Shown one piece after another: positions 9,811 through 21,229 of a stretch of 64,000 nucleotides of DNA. Position 1 is the first letter of the stretch; each line of letters opens with the position of its first letter. The position numbers and the translations under genes were made by a program. This stretch comes from Panorpa germanica. Its lineage: Eukaryota > Arthropoda > Insecta > Mecoptera > Panorpidae. Where the stretch lies: NCBI GenBank assembly GCA_963678705.1, contig CAVMBN010000119.1:310001-374000 (forward strand). Direction: 5' to 3'. The notes under the pieces were generated by a model. That model searched no databases. It saw nothing but the letters and a program-made list of their open reading frames with translations, and was not told the origin of the DNA.

Positions 9811-11508
9811 ATCATCACCGCAATCAACACCAGCGATAATAATGAATGCCGAATTATTAAAATCACTGATAACCCAGGATTATATCCTGTGCAACTAGGA
9901 ACAGCCCAAAACATCAAGGAATATTGGACTTTAGTCAAGAAAATATATTTGGACCCCTTAATAAAATATTATAACCACATACACCTGACTAGAGAAGATA
10001 TTAAAATGAAATTAGAAAAAAAGAAATTTACAACCTATGGGCACAGCACTACTGTAATGGACATCCTGGATATGGAAATAAGTAGAAAATTTAAACAAAT
10101 TCTTTCAACTCGAAGAGAAAAAAGAGGCTTCATAGATGGCTTAGGTACTGTTCGGAAAGCAATCGGTGGAAACCTAGACGCTAACGACGGCGGGCATATA
10201 AATTTAGCCCTGGAGACACTTGATAATAAACAAGAAACTCTAAATAAAGCTATATCTAAACAAATAAAATTAACAAACGATATACTCGATCAATTTAAAT
10301 CGGCCTTACATACCATTGATTCTAATCAAGAAGAACTAGATAAACGTACCAAATTCCTAATGAACGATATTGATAAACTCCAACACCAAGTATTTAACAT
10401 CTTTATAACAGAATCGATCGGACTTGTCAGTCAATCAATGCAATGACTCTTGCACCTACTAAGAACCATTGAAACTGACATAACATTCGCTAAACTAAAC
10501 ACGCTTAGTGGTTCAATCCTAGAACCTGATCACTTATTAGCAGAATTACAAGCAATAAAGGAACATGTTGATACAACCAAACATATCAAACTGCCTTACG
10601 ATATTACATCAGAGAACATTCAACAATATAAAACTATTAGCAAAGTCAAAGCATACATCAATAAAAACCTTATCGTTTTTGTAATAAATATACCACTAGT
10701 AAACCCTAATATATTTACGTATTATAAACTATATCCAATCCCCATACCCTATAACAATAAATTCCTAATGATTATTACCAGAACCTAATACACCATTGTG
10801 AATGAGTATAAATATGTAGATTTTATAGCACCCTGCAAAGTAATATATAACAATCAATTCCTATGCAAGCTTAGCGAACCACTTAACATCGAGGAAACCA
10901 CCTGTGAGATAGAACTAATTCAAAACCACCCAACAAGCAAATGTCAACCCCTAGTGATTTCTCTAACCGGCATCAAGATCCAGAACATCGAATTCAACAC
11001 CTGGATGTTAATCACAAATGACGAAACCTGTGGCACCTTAACATGCAGCAGCCAGCGTGACATACGTCTACAAGGAACATATATAATACACCTTGCACGA
11101 GATTGTCAATTTTCTGTTTCAGATAATACTCTTCAATACATAGATATAGAAGAGAAAGTCGAAGCTTGGAACACCATTTCCCTGCCAAAAATACCAGAGA
11201 TCCAAAACAAACACCTAAACATCTCTACCGTGACCAACCTAAAACACCTGGACCTTGGCAACGTAGACAAGCTACAGACCACCCTAGCCCTACTACCTGA
11301 AGACTTCGATGACAGAAGAATTTCAGACCATGTTCACATAATTAATTATACATTATTACCTATATTATTCATAATAATTACTATTGTAGTATATAAGTTA
11401 ATCAAATATTTTAGAAAAATGAAAATAATAAAAAATGAAAATGCACAAGAAATAAATTGCAAAAATATTGAAGAGTTGCAAAAACCTTTTGCTACATTTG
11501 AAGCATAA
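9810..11508 (+). pseudogene. Env-like fusion glycoprotein of the errantivirus-type element, two stops
   Basis: A membrane glycoprotein of the baculovirus F/errantivirus Env family, which mediates membrane fusion in intact relatives. One frame runs from 9810 to 11508 and is interrupted by TGA at 10444-10446 and TAA at 10786-10788. There is no in-frame AUG near the beginning, consistent with spliced expression. A furin-type site RREKR (10111-10125) is followed by the glycine-rich hydrophobic segment expected of a fusion peptide. A helical heptad region follows (about 10200-10420), then a Cys-containing ectodomain part (10830-11110). One membrane helix lies at about 11338-11405, followed by a Lys/Glu-rich cytoplasmic tail. 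As it stands it cannot make a full protein. Confidence 0.85.
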
Positions 11509-11518
11509 GACTTTATCT

Positions 11519-11529
11519 TAGAGGAGAGG
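11519..11529 (+). other. Polypurine tract
   Basis: AGAGGAGAGG directly precedes the 3' LTR, the position used to prime plus-strand synthesis. Confidence 0.8.
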
Positions 11530-11821
11530 TGTTATAACTCACATTCCATACGACACAAACTAACAATGTCTCTTCAGTATCTTTGCTGACCATGCACTTT
11601 AGAGATAATAAAATAGTATATAAGTAATATGTTAATCTTAATCTAGTTAGTTCAAGTTCATATATAATCTGCATCGCGCAGATAGTAATTGGCTGGCTCA
11701 CCATTTGAGACTAGGCATAAGCTGCATCGCGCAGTGATTATTAGCTCAAATAAATATTATTTAAGTAAAACTAAAATAAATTGTTTTTTTTATTAAAGTC
11801 TAAATTACTCAAACTTTAATT
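11530..11821 (+). repeat. 3' LTR of env-bearing Gypsy element
   Basis: Second LTR copy. The ATAT duplication follows at 11822-11825, after which the interrupted Gypsy RT on - resumes. Confidence 0.92.
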
Positions 11822-12640
11822 ATATGTCGTCTGTAAAAAAAATGATAAACCTAAAAATCCTCGTATTTCTCTTTGATTTCTTGGTTTTAGATAGTTCGTA
11901 ATCGCTTCTATTTTTGCGGAGTCTGCTCGTATACCTGCTTCTGAAATAACGGGTTCCATATATACGGTTTCTGTTATCATGACTACACATTTATTTAGAT
12001 TCAGGGTTAAGTTCGAGCTGGTCAACCGTTCAAAATCTGCTTGTATTCTGTTCAGGTGTTATGTTATATCATTTGAGCTGTAGATTATTATGTCATCTAA
12101 ATGAACTAGACATATTTTTCCTACGAGGCTGTCCAAAACTGAGTAAACCATTTGTTGCCAGGTGTTCGGTGAATTTCAGTGAAGTCCCATAGGCATCGTT
12201 AAATGTTCAAAAAGCCCACAAAGGCTGTTAATTCTCGGTGCTCTGGTTTCATTTTCACTTAGAAGTATCCTTTGCTCATATCTAGTGTTGTAAATAATGC
12301 TGCATTGCCTAACTTATCTAAAGTGTCTTGTAAGTTCGGTAATGGAAATACATCTTTTTTCGTAACGGCATTTAATCCTCAATATTCGATGCATACTCGT
12401 ACTTTTAATTCTCCGCTAAGTGATCTCTTTGTTATCATTAAAACAGGAAATGACTACGGGCTTGTATGATAGAGTGTTGTATGATACCTGTAGCTAACAT
12501 TTTATCCGTTTCTTTGCTTATTATTTTAGCTTGAGCAGTTGGCATTCTATATGGACACTTCGTGATTGGTGCGACGGGTTCTATAAATATTCTGCTTTAT
12601 TCGCATGAGGGTATGGGTAGATTTATAATATTCTTTTGGT
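11822..12640 (-). pseudogene. Ty3/Gypsy reverse transcriptase relic (second Gypsy element, other half)
   Basis: On -, PYRMPTAQAKIISKETDKM is the RT entry; LFEHLTMPMGLH carries the PFGL-like segment. LVHLDDIIIYSSN (about 12070-12110) is the catalytic box, with H in place of the usual Y of YLDD but both Asp kept. LNLNKCVV and REIRGFLGLS lead into RNase H. The reading stops at 11826 at the insertion and continues at 5550, so the two halves are one gene. It ends near 12700 against a LINE. Confidence 0.88.
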
Positions 12641-12734
12641 ATATGAAATTTACGTGTGTTGATTTAGACTCATAGAGTTTAATTCGCCACACTTTTGTCC
12701 AAGAGCTGACCTTGTTTATTGCTTTTTGAAATTT

Positions 12735-13470
12735 TATTGTGGCTTAATTGATAGTGTTTCCAACGTCCAAGATAGCAGTATAATTGTTTTCTCATCTTGT
12801 GGTATATCTCTTGTGTAGAGCAAGTACAGTGTTAGACCAAGCACACTACCTTGCGGTACACCTGTACAGATGTTCTTAAAATCTGAGTAATAATTGCCAC
12901 ACTTAACAATAAAGATTCTGTCTGCCATATAGGATTTAAGTACTCCACAGAAATGTTTCGCGAGATCTCGTTGCAATATAAATTGAAGTCATCTGTCCAC
13001 ACTTTGTCAAACGCTTGAGGCACATCGAGGAAGACGCTTCAAGATATTTTCAATTATATCAACTGTTCTGTACACCTGGTCGATAGTTTAGTAATTGTCT
13101 CTACAGCTAAATTGGTGTTTTGGGATTAGGTCTCTCTCTTTTATTATAGGCTATAGCGCTTTTGCAATAGTTCTTCAAAGATCTTAGATATTATTGGCAA
13201 CAATGATATAGGCCGGTATGATTTTTTGTCATTTGGATCCTTACCTGGTTTCAGTATAATGATTACTACAGCCACTTTCCAATGCCTGGGGATATAATTC
13301 AGTAGAAGGCAAGCATTTTTGAAATGCAACCGTTTAACAGGCCTTTGTTAGATAATTCATTAAGTACCTGCCAAGTAATGAGGTCGTATCCAGGTGCTTT
13401 TTTGTTACATTTAATTTCCCGTTTTAGTTCTATAGCGTTACTCGATCGATTTCGATATTATCAGTAGTGT
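12735..13470 (-). pseudogene. Jockey-type LINE reverse transcriptase relic
   Basis: On -, NKKAPGYDLITWQVLNEL, then YIPRHWKVAVVIIILKPGKD, SYRPISLLPIISKIFEELL, AFDKVW, VLKSYMADRIFIVKCG and TGVPQGSVLGLTLYLLYTRD give the fingers and palm of a Jockey-clade RT in order. The reading stops where the FADD catalytic box should come (about 12750), because the adjoining Gypsy sequence truncates it. One frameshift near 13000 and a gap after KRYSL are needed. Confidence 0.88.
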
Positions 13471-13936
13471 TACAAAGCGGGTTCTGGCTAAAATTTGAAG
13501 TTGATTCGGAAATTATTTTGGTGGGGAAGCATATAGGTCACGATATGAAGAAGGGGCGTGGCTAGAATATGTTGGTCGTAATAGTGGGGTGAGGAGTTAG
13601 GGGTAAGCTGTGTTGTGATTGGTTTAGAAGATAATGACGCCATTACAGCATTTATCTGTAGGTACAGTCCCTACAATACCCTAGGATATGAGTGAGAAAT
13701 CAGAAATGGCAAAGAGTGAGATAGCGATATTAATTATTATGTGTGTGTTGGTATTGGTGTAGAAGATATGGCCGTAATTATTGCATTCTTCGTCAATTTC
13801 CGGAAGTCAATCGTTTATGTTCGTATCCTGAATGTATCTATGGATGCAGTCAGTATAAGATCTTAGCATATTTCTTATTATTGGTTGTAATTATGATGAC
13901 GTTAATATTACTCATATATATACATATATATATAAA
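13455..13936 (+). repeat. Dispersed repeat, copy 1 (inverted partner at 51840-52310)
   Basis: Long similarity, in opposite orientation, to 51840-52310. It includes GGGGCGTGGCTAGA, ACAGCATTTATCTGTAGG, ACCCTAGGATATGAGTGAG and GCATATTTCTTATTATTGGT in matching order and spacing. It ends in a TA-rich tract into which the Helitron at 13937 is inserted. No convincing protein; the short ORF here is matched only because the repeat is. Family unknown. Confidence 0.75.
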
Positions 13937-14231
13937 CTAGCTGACCCGGCGAACTTCGTACCGCCTAACAGTCAATGAATATCGTAATACCTTTTTGGCT
14001 TTGATGAACGTAATACAATGATACAAAATAATATTTATTAATATATATAGAAACATAAAAGTATTTTATTATGATGAATGATGATGAAAACATACAGAAT
14101 GAGAATAAAAATTAAAAAAATAAAAAGTAATTCAAACTCATGTCAGAAAAAAATGATTGAAAACTATGTTGTGCAGATTGGAATACACTCGGATTAATTC
14201 ATTAATGGGATTTTCATTCAAGCACCTTGTG

Positions 14232-15118
14232 TTAAACGACGTTCTTTGTTTTTTGGTCAGGCGCAAGAACAAATAAAGCGGATGGTTTGCCGACACGTGA
14301 GCATGCCACGTACAATTGACCATGAGAAAAACATGCATTTTCTAGATTGAGGCCACAAATTGTCAAGGATTGGCCCTGTGATTTGTTGATCGTCATGGCG
14401 AAGGCAAGACGAATCGGGAATTGCATTCGTTTAAACTCAAATGGCATATTCGTTGGGATCATCGAAATCCTTGGAATAAGAACTTCCTCATCTTTAAATT
14501 TTCCTTTAAGTATCGACGCGTGAATCACATTGCTCATCAGTTTTTTTATCACAAAACGCGTTCCATTGCGCAGTTTTGGTTGGTTTAAATTTCTAAGCAT
14601 GATGACTACCGAGCCAACATTAAGTTTTAAATTGTGCGGTGGTAAACCAGGCACATCCAAGGAGTTTAAAAATTCACTTGGATAATTAGTGGCTTCTTCT
14701 TCGTTTGTTACACAGTCGATAGATTTAAATGAATACAGAGTACCTACGATTTGATTTTGAATTATAAAATTGAGGTCATCTACATCTTTATTTTTAGCGG
14801 CCCAAAATTGCTCGCTCACTTAACCATTTAGTATTTTTGTGGTTAGCAATGATATCCGGGAATACTTTGTTGATAAGCTCGTGTTTTGATGATACAAAAT
14901 TGCAAACATTTGGAGGAAATGAAATCAAACCGCTCGATTTGTCAACAGGAACACGGCCATTACCGATAGTCAGCAATTGCTTCGAGAAATCATCAGCAGA
15001 TAGATCGTTCAACAATGCAACTCTCATATTTACAGACAGTTAAAGTTTCTTTACATATCGCCACAGATTTGATGCTTTGAGGCAAGCGTTTATTTCGTCG
15101 GCAGCAGTAGATCTTGGA
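14232..15118 (-). pseudogene. Helitron Pif1-like helicase, C-terminal part
   Basis: INACLKASNLWRYVKKL leads into MRVALLNDLSADDFSKQLL, then SSGLISFPPNV, LSERAIL and DDLNFIIQNQ. LNVGSVVIMLRNLNQPKLRN, RLAFAMTINKSQGQSL and LYVACSRVGKPSALFV follow; these last two are helicase motifs V and VI (NKSQGQ; ACSR). One extra base near 14805 shifts the frame between SERAIL and AAKNKDVDD. Walker A and B are missing with the deleted section. Confidence 0.9.
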
Positions 15119-15121
15119 AGT

Positions 15122-16417
15122 TTAAATGAAAACAACAATATTGATCTTACCATTCAATGGATTAATCATTTTGATATTAAAGTGATATCCATCGTCTTCT
15201 TGCCAAAACATCAGCGTGTATTGTAACGCGTCATATGAACGGTGTGTTTCATATATTCTTTGTAGTTGCCCAGTATTGCGTCGTGTAAGTACAATATCAC
15301 GTGTTTCCAAGTTTTCACCAACAATTAGGATTGCCACTTCATCGATTAATGGAGCATTAAATGTGCGTTCATGTGTTCCAGCTGGTCTTTTATCTGCTCT
15401 GATTACAACTTTATAGTCATCACTTGGCATGCGCTCTAAAGCAGTCTTGAACAGCCTGACCAATGCATGATGTTCATGAAGCATTTGCTGCTGATCTTGG
15501 AAAATTGCTCTTTTCGTAGCTGTGTTGATCCCTTGACGCCGGTCAAGTTGTTCTTCCATATTGCCCATGAAGAATATTTGCAAGAATTTATGCTGTGCAT
15601 CTTCTATAGGTTGCAATGATCCAATGCGATGGCAAATCTGGCCTTGAATCTGTAAAGTCAAAGCCATAGTTATAGTTAGATTTACAAACACTTTTTTTAC
15701 AAACATTTTTTTTTTTTAAATAATAACATGCCAAATACAGAAATCTAACAAACTACATTCCAGATTTTTTTTACAATCATAGAAAATATAGTTTGTAACG
15801 TAAATTACCTTAAATGTCGGATTATATCCGTGTTCTTTGATAATTTCCGCCCCAAATGAAGTCATTTGGAAATAGACATTGTATTTTTGAGTGTTCGCTA
15901 GAAAATGTCGTGATTCTAGTGTTTCGCTATAAAGCAGGGAGCACAATGGCTCTGGTGGCGGGACTAATGATGGCAATTTCACTTTACCACTAAGGCAGCA
16001 CAAACCAGGCGTTTCACCAGCAAACTTCAATGCTCCACAATGCTGGCAAACAACGTCCATTGGACCAATGCAAACTAAACGATGCAAGCTGTAGTCGATG
16101 GTGCAATCATATAGAAACGCTGCTTGATTCAAATCAATACTAGAACCATTTCTTCTTGCACTTCGAAGATTATTCCTCTGTTCATCTGTATGATAAGCTC
16201 GACGATTTCTCGTTTCTAACCTAGCCGTTTCACGGGCTACCTCTCTTTGCTTTTGTGTTTGAGAAGCACGAATTAAGGCCCTTCTTTGCTCCATACTAAC
16301 GCGGTGCTCTTCTCGTGCAATTTCTCGTTCTTCATCAGATAATTGACTCGCGATATTCCGTTGCCTAATTGCAATACGGCTCCGCTTGGAAAGATTAGAT
16401 CTTCTAGGACGCGGCAT
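15122..16417 (-). pseudogene. Helitron Rep/Helicase, N-terminal part with one intron
   Basis: Starts MPRPRRSNLSKRSR at 16417. An Arg/Glu-rich coiled stretch follows, then a Cys cluster (VVCQHCGALKFAGETPGLCC) typical of Helitron proteins. The exon ends at 15809 after GYNPTFK. An intron of about 159 bases (GT at 15808-15807, AG at 15651-15650 on -) joins to IQGQICHRIGSLQP, the expected continuation. The Helitron_like_N domain proceeds to GYHFNIKMINPLNG. There the sequence breaks off at about 15122, before the HUH and Tyr residues, and resumes in the helicase. Confidence 0.88.
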
Positions 16418-17046
16418 AGTTATTAATATTAATACTGAATGTGCACTCGCATAAAACCACAAAAAACCACTTTCGAGACATAGTCAATAGCTCAAAGAGT
16501 ATATAAGCACTACATATGAATAGCTTATCAAGAAAAATTATAGTTATAGATAACCTATAAAAAGACATTTACACTTTTGTTAACCTGTACAATAAATCTT
16601 AGGTATTATTTTCTGAAATTAAAAATTAAATAATTAATAAATAATCTACACAAATTAATGTCAAAAACAAACAAATAAAACAGTACCTGAACTTTCGAGA
16701 CATTATACAAAAAATAAATTTCTAAACGCACAAATGAATAGTTGTTACTACATGTTGTCATGACAACAAATGTTTGACATGAAATAAACAAATCAGCCTT
16801 TATTAAAATGATTAAGTATCGAGTTTTCATTGTCGAGTTTTTTAAATTTCGAATTTTCATTGTTTTATGCTATTGTAAGTGTTGTAACAAACCCGTCTTT
16901 GTTTTATATATTTTCATTGTTTTTAAGATGTATTATGCTATTCGTTGCGAAGACAAATCCAACAAATCAATAATCATGAATATTGGTTCAGCAGATGTCG
17001 AGTTATAAGTGTTGCAACAAACCCGTCTTTCTTTTATATATTAAGA

Positions 17047-17069
17047 TATATATATATATATATATATAA

Positions 17070-17124
<55 letters not shown>

Positions 17125-17129
17125 TATAT
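17047..17129. repeat. TA microsatellite between Helitron and tyrosine-recombinase transposon
   Basis: Almost pure TA. Related tracts flank the Helitron on its other side (13905-13936) and the next transposon on its far side (22310-22333). Two unrelated elements therefore inserted in the same TA tract. The - strand ORFs rich in Tyr-Ile here are products of the repeat, not genes. Confidence 0.95.
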
Positions 17130-17150
17130 CCAGCTATCATTTTGACGTCC
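17130..17150 (+). repeat. Left TIR of tyrosine-recombinase transposon
   Basis: Exact inverted copy of 22289-22309. It includes GACGTC, a palindrome that recurs near both ends. Confidence 0.95.
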
Positions 17151-17698
17151 CTCAATTGACAATTTACATTTAATTTGGCGTCCATCGCAATTGGACGTCC
17201 GTATACCGGACGCCAAATTACAATTGCATGTTAAAAGATTCTCATAACATCTACGACTCAAATATTGAAAAAAATATGTAACTTATACTAATGGCTAAAG
17301 GTAAAGCCAATTCTGTTTCGTCACAATGAAATATTTGCTGAAATATTTTGAAAAAACTGAGGAAGCCATTTTGATAGTAGAATGAAAAAAAGTGTATAAT
17401 TATAGTTCACGGAATTTCCGCATTTGGCGCAGTTCTATATACGCGGAGTGTATATTTACTTTCATGTAACAGCGTAAATGACGTCTGCAGATATGGCAAC
17501 AGCGTCTGTGGTATTGTGTTGTGTTTGCTACTGCAGAGTGTGAAATACTTGTACTGTTGAATAAAGCTATGTTACTAATACCCATCGCATTCATACGCTA
17601 GCTATATGGCGTCCGCTTGTGCTACTTGTTAGTTCGGGAATCCCCATTTTTAGTATATTATATTTTGTGATTGAATGACAGTAAAAACGTTTTGTGAA

Positions 17699-20600
17699 AT
17701 GAATAACGCAAGAAGTCTAAAAATTTTGGCTTTGGCAGGTAAGTGATTGTTTATTAAATATCTTGAATGTAGATTCTAGTAATTTAATAGAAATTAGTGT
17801 ATATTTAAATGTTATATGAGTTTATATTCGCTACTACACTGCTGAATTAGCGTCCAATGGCGCTTAATGTTTTTATATAAAATAATAAATATCACGTATA
17901 ACAGGGTGATTGGTAATTTGACATATTCCTTAAAAGTGATAATAGTAGAAATCATTTGCAACAAATTGACTTCCATCAACTGGGAGTCGGAAATGAACGG
18001 TTTATAGGAAGATATAGAGGTTTTAGGTTTTTCTTTAAATTTTCTGACTTGTCCTCAAAAAAAAACTACTTATTTTTCGGCACGCAATTGATACTTTTCT
18101 GAAAGCTGGTAAACTAGCCGAGAAATGAGTAGTTTTTTTTCAATGAACTCAGAAAATTAAAAAAAAACTTTAAATTCCTTTTAATTTAAATTTTTAAAGT
18201 ATGTAGAAATGTTCACTTACTTAATTTATATAGAAAAACATTAAAGATAGTATTCTTTTTCATTATTTTGAAAAAAATTGTGATCTTTTAGGTATCCATC
18301 AGCCTAACGCAGTGATGGTACACAACACCAACAGTGTTTCTAAAGAAAATAAGGTTCGTTTATGATAAAATTATTATAATTTTACGTGTTTACAATTAGA
18401 TAAAAAAAAAAAAATTATATTTTTCATACCCATGAGTACCACCATGAGTGACCACCGCGTTTATTTTCTCACTAAATAATATGAAACTAACCTTGCTTTC
18501 AGGAAATTTCTGAGGATCAACATCTTAATTCAAACCAACCGTGCATTCAGGAAATTGCAGACGATCAAAATCTGAATTTAAACCAACCTTGTTTTGAGGA
18601 GATTTCTAAGGATCAACATCTAAATGCAATTTCTGAAGACGAAGTTTCTTCAGTTTATTATGACTCTGACAAGGATCCAGAGTTTGTTCCAGATGAGGTA
18701 AAGTTGTAATATTAATTAAATTTTCTTAATTTATGTTTTTGCAAAAATGCTAAATTACTTAAGTGTTTGTCATGCATATGTCGAAAACATTTATATATGT
18801 TCATTACTTCGGTCTGCGAAATAAAATGTTGATATTTATTTTTAAAAACCTATTTTCCTACTATTGAACAATATTGTAATTGTTTTCAACTTCATTCGGA
18901 GCTGCAATGCGATTTTACTAAATTAGATAATATTATTATCAAACAATTGTTTATTCAACCACCTGATTGAATATTGTAGATTACTTAGAATTGATTATAA
19001 TTATTACAATTTTTTAAATTCTAGGAGGAGGACAGTGATGATGATAATGATGAAATTGTAACTCGCAGATGCAAAGAACGACACTCTCTAAATAGAAATC
19101 ATGATTCAAAAGGCTGTGAGATATTTTCTGAAATTTCAGAATTATCCTTACCTAATTCACAAATATTGACCAACGAAGAATCGTTTGAGGGCGGACAAAC
19201 TGTTACTTCGGGAAGCAAAGAAAAGCAAACAGTTAAAAGGGTTCGTGGACGAGATAATTGTTTTTATTGTGACAATCTTGTTCTGAACTTTGCCAGACAT
19301 ATAATAAGAAATCATTGCTCAGAAATAGAAGTCCAAAAAATTATGTCACTGCCGGTTAAAAGCCAGGAGAGAAACAATTTACTAGCTTTAATACGAAAAA
19401 AGGGTAATTTTGCAATTAATTCCGAAAATTGTATGAAACCCATGAAAAAGTCACAATTAACAAATGTGACAAACTATCTACCTTGCAGTTATTGTTTGGG
19501 ATATTACTCTAAAAAGCAACTATGGAGGCACAGAAAAAATTGTCGACAAAATCCAGGAAAAATATCAGGATCTCAAACTGATGCACAAACGTGCTTGACT
19601 AAACATTTGAGAATTGATGAAGAATTAAGAAAAAAAGTATTTCCCAGAATGAGAGCTGATAGTGTTTCATTATGCGCAAAATCCGATAAACTTATTTGTG
19701 CTTTTGGAGCCAGATACATAAAAATACATAGGGAGGCACATTTTGTTAATGTCACTTCCAGGAAGATGAGAGATTTAGCGAGAATATTATTAGAATTTAA
19801 AAACCTTCAGCCTAATATCATAAATTTATTTAATGCTTTGCAACCACAACATTTTGATTTTTTCGTGAAAGCTACAAAACTTGTTGCACAATATGACGAA
19901 CATAAAGAAGTATTTAAATCTCCTACATACGCAATGAACATAGGCACATCTTTAAAGCAATGTTGTGAAATTGCAATTGTGTATGCACTTAAAAGAAAAG
20001 ATGTTTATGCAACTATTCCCACAGCAAACGCAGAAGCTGATTTAAAAACAATGATTAAACTTTTTGAATCTCACTGGAAATATGAAATATCAAGTCAAGC
20101 AGCCACTGACTTAAATATGCAAAAAATGAACAAAATTACTTTTGTGCCATTGGCATCGGATTTGAAATTATTGAAGGAATATTTAATTGATATAGGTAAT
20201 GACGCAGCTTCAAAACTTATAGCAAATAACAAAGATGAATTGGCTTATAACAACTTATTAGAAACCATATTCTGTAGAGTAATTTTACTTAATAGAAAAA
20301 GGCCTAAAGAACTTCAAAGGTTACCATTACATTACTACGAAATGTCAGAAACAAACACTCAGAAGAATTATGAAGAATTTGATTCAGTTTTATCACCGAC
20401 TGAGACAATATTACTTCAAAAATTTAAACGCATTGTAATTAAAGGTAAAAGAGGTCGTAATGTACCAGTTTTATTTAGTGTAGATGTTCAAGACCATATT
20501 AATTTATTATTAAAGAACAGATTTAATTTTCTTGATATAACGAATCCTTATTTATTTGCAAAAGCTAATGAAAAAACACCAATATACGGTTATAAGGTGC

Positions 20601-21229
20601 TTAAAAAATACGCAAGTGCCTGCGGTACTAAAAATCCAGAAGCAATAACTTGCACCAGACTTAGGAAGCATTTGGCTACAATAACCCAATTATTTAACAT
20701 GTCAGAAAATGACATTGAGCAGTTATCAACATTCATGGGACACACGTCGGCAGTGCACAGAAAATCATACAGACTGCCAGATGATGTTTACCAAACTGCA
20801 AAGATTTGAAAATTATTATTACTTATGGAAAAGGGAACAGCCGCTCAGTACAAAGGAAAGGCTCTTGATGAAATTGAAATAAATATGGATGATGATTTAT
20901 TATCATCCGACATGCAGGATCATGATAATGATTATGATAGTACAGAAGAAGATATTTTGTTCGAAACCGATTCAAATGAATGCAGTTCTACAAATGAGTT
21001 AAATAAAATACCTATTAAAAAAAACAACCGAGTACTTGTTCCGTGGACTGATGAACAGAAGACAGTCGTGAAGTCTTTCTTCAAAATGCACATCAAAGAA
21101 AAGAAACCTCCTAAAAAACCTGAATGTGAGACAATTATAAGTCAACATCCAAAGTTACTTAATAACAAGTCATGGCTCAAAATTAAAGTGTTTGTCCAAA
21201 ATCAAATCCTTTTTGAAAATGATGCATGA
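17699..21229 (+). pseudogene. Zinc-finger tyrosine recombinase, four exons, one in-frame TGA
   Basis: Exons 17699-17738, 18292-18353, 18503-18697 and 19025-21229 have GT-AG borders and keep one frame (40, 62 and 195 bases), starting MNNARSLKILALA. Residues about 35-99 are acidic with repeats of EIxxDQxLN. Next come two zinc-finger-like units, CFYCDNLVLNFARHIIRNH (about 19257-19313) and CSYCLGYYSKKQLWRHRKNC (about 19484-19543). The recombinase core has an Arg at LLNRKRPKEL (box I), TRLRKHLAT with box II Arg at 20663, FMGH with His at 20741, and the candidate nucleophile Tyr at 20768 (KSYRLP). A WTDEQ... SWLKIKVFVQNQI domain ends the protein. A TGA at 20807-20809 interrupts the frame just after AKI; the frame is open again to 21229. 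The Ser codon TCA would fit there. The exon 4 ORF has no AUG of its own at 19166, so the spliced start is needed. The acidic front and fingers may bind the ends. Confidence 0.85.

Larger units (their letters stand above)
5551..11821 (+). mobile_element. Env-bearing Gypsy element (errantivirus type), complete ends, decayed coding
   Basis: An endogenous retrovirus-like element with about 292-bp LTRs at 5551-5842 and 11530-11821, a primer site at 5842, gag, a gutted pol with integrase, an env-like gene and a polypurine tract at 11519-11529. The 4-bp duplication ATAT flanks it (5547-5550 and 11822-11825). It lies inside the RT-RNase H region of a Gypsy pol on -, whose reading frame resumes across the insertion. 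The two LTRs differ at about four positions, so insertion looks fairly recent. Yet gag has a frameshift, env two stops, and the RT region is gone. LTR end positions carry a one-base uncertainty. Confidence 0.92.
13937..17046 (-). mobile_element. Helitron, internally deleted
   Basis: A rolling-circle transposon on -. Its 3' end is the canonical CTAG (13937-13940) followed by host T. A short GGCG...CGCC hairpin lies about 10 bases inside. Its 5' end reads TC at 17046-17045 preceded by host A, so it sits between A and T as Helitrons do. The host site is a TA-rich tract. It codes for a Helitron Rep/Helicase protein from which the HUH nuclease core and the front of the helicase have been deleted (junction at about 15122). 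Confidence 0.88.

Noticed and set aside
17003-17261. Two - strand ORFs rich in Tyr and Ile
   Set aside because: They translate a TA microsatellite.
19166-19168. TTG at 19166 as start of the recombinase
   Set aside because: The frame is open upstream to the splice acceptor at 19025 and joins three earlier exons with an AUG at 17699.
20807-20809. TGA read as selenocysteine in the recombinase
   Set aside because: No selenoprotein relative and no SECIS-like structure was recognised; a nonsense mutation is simpler.
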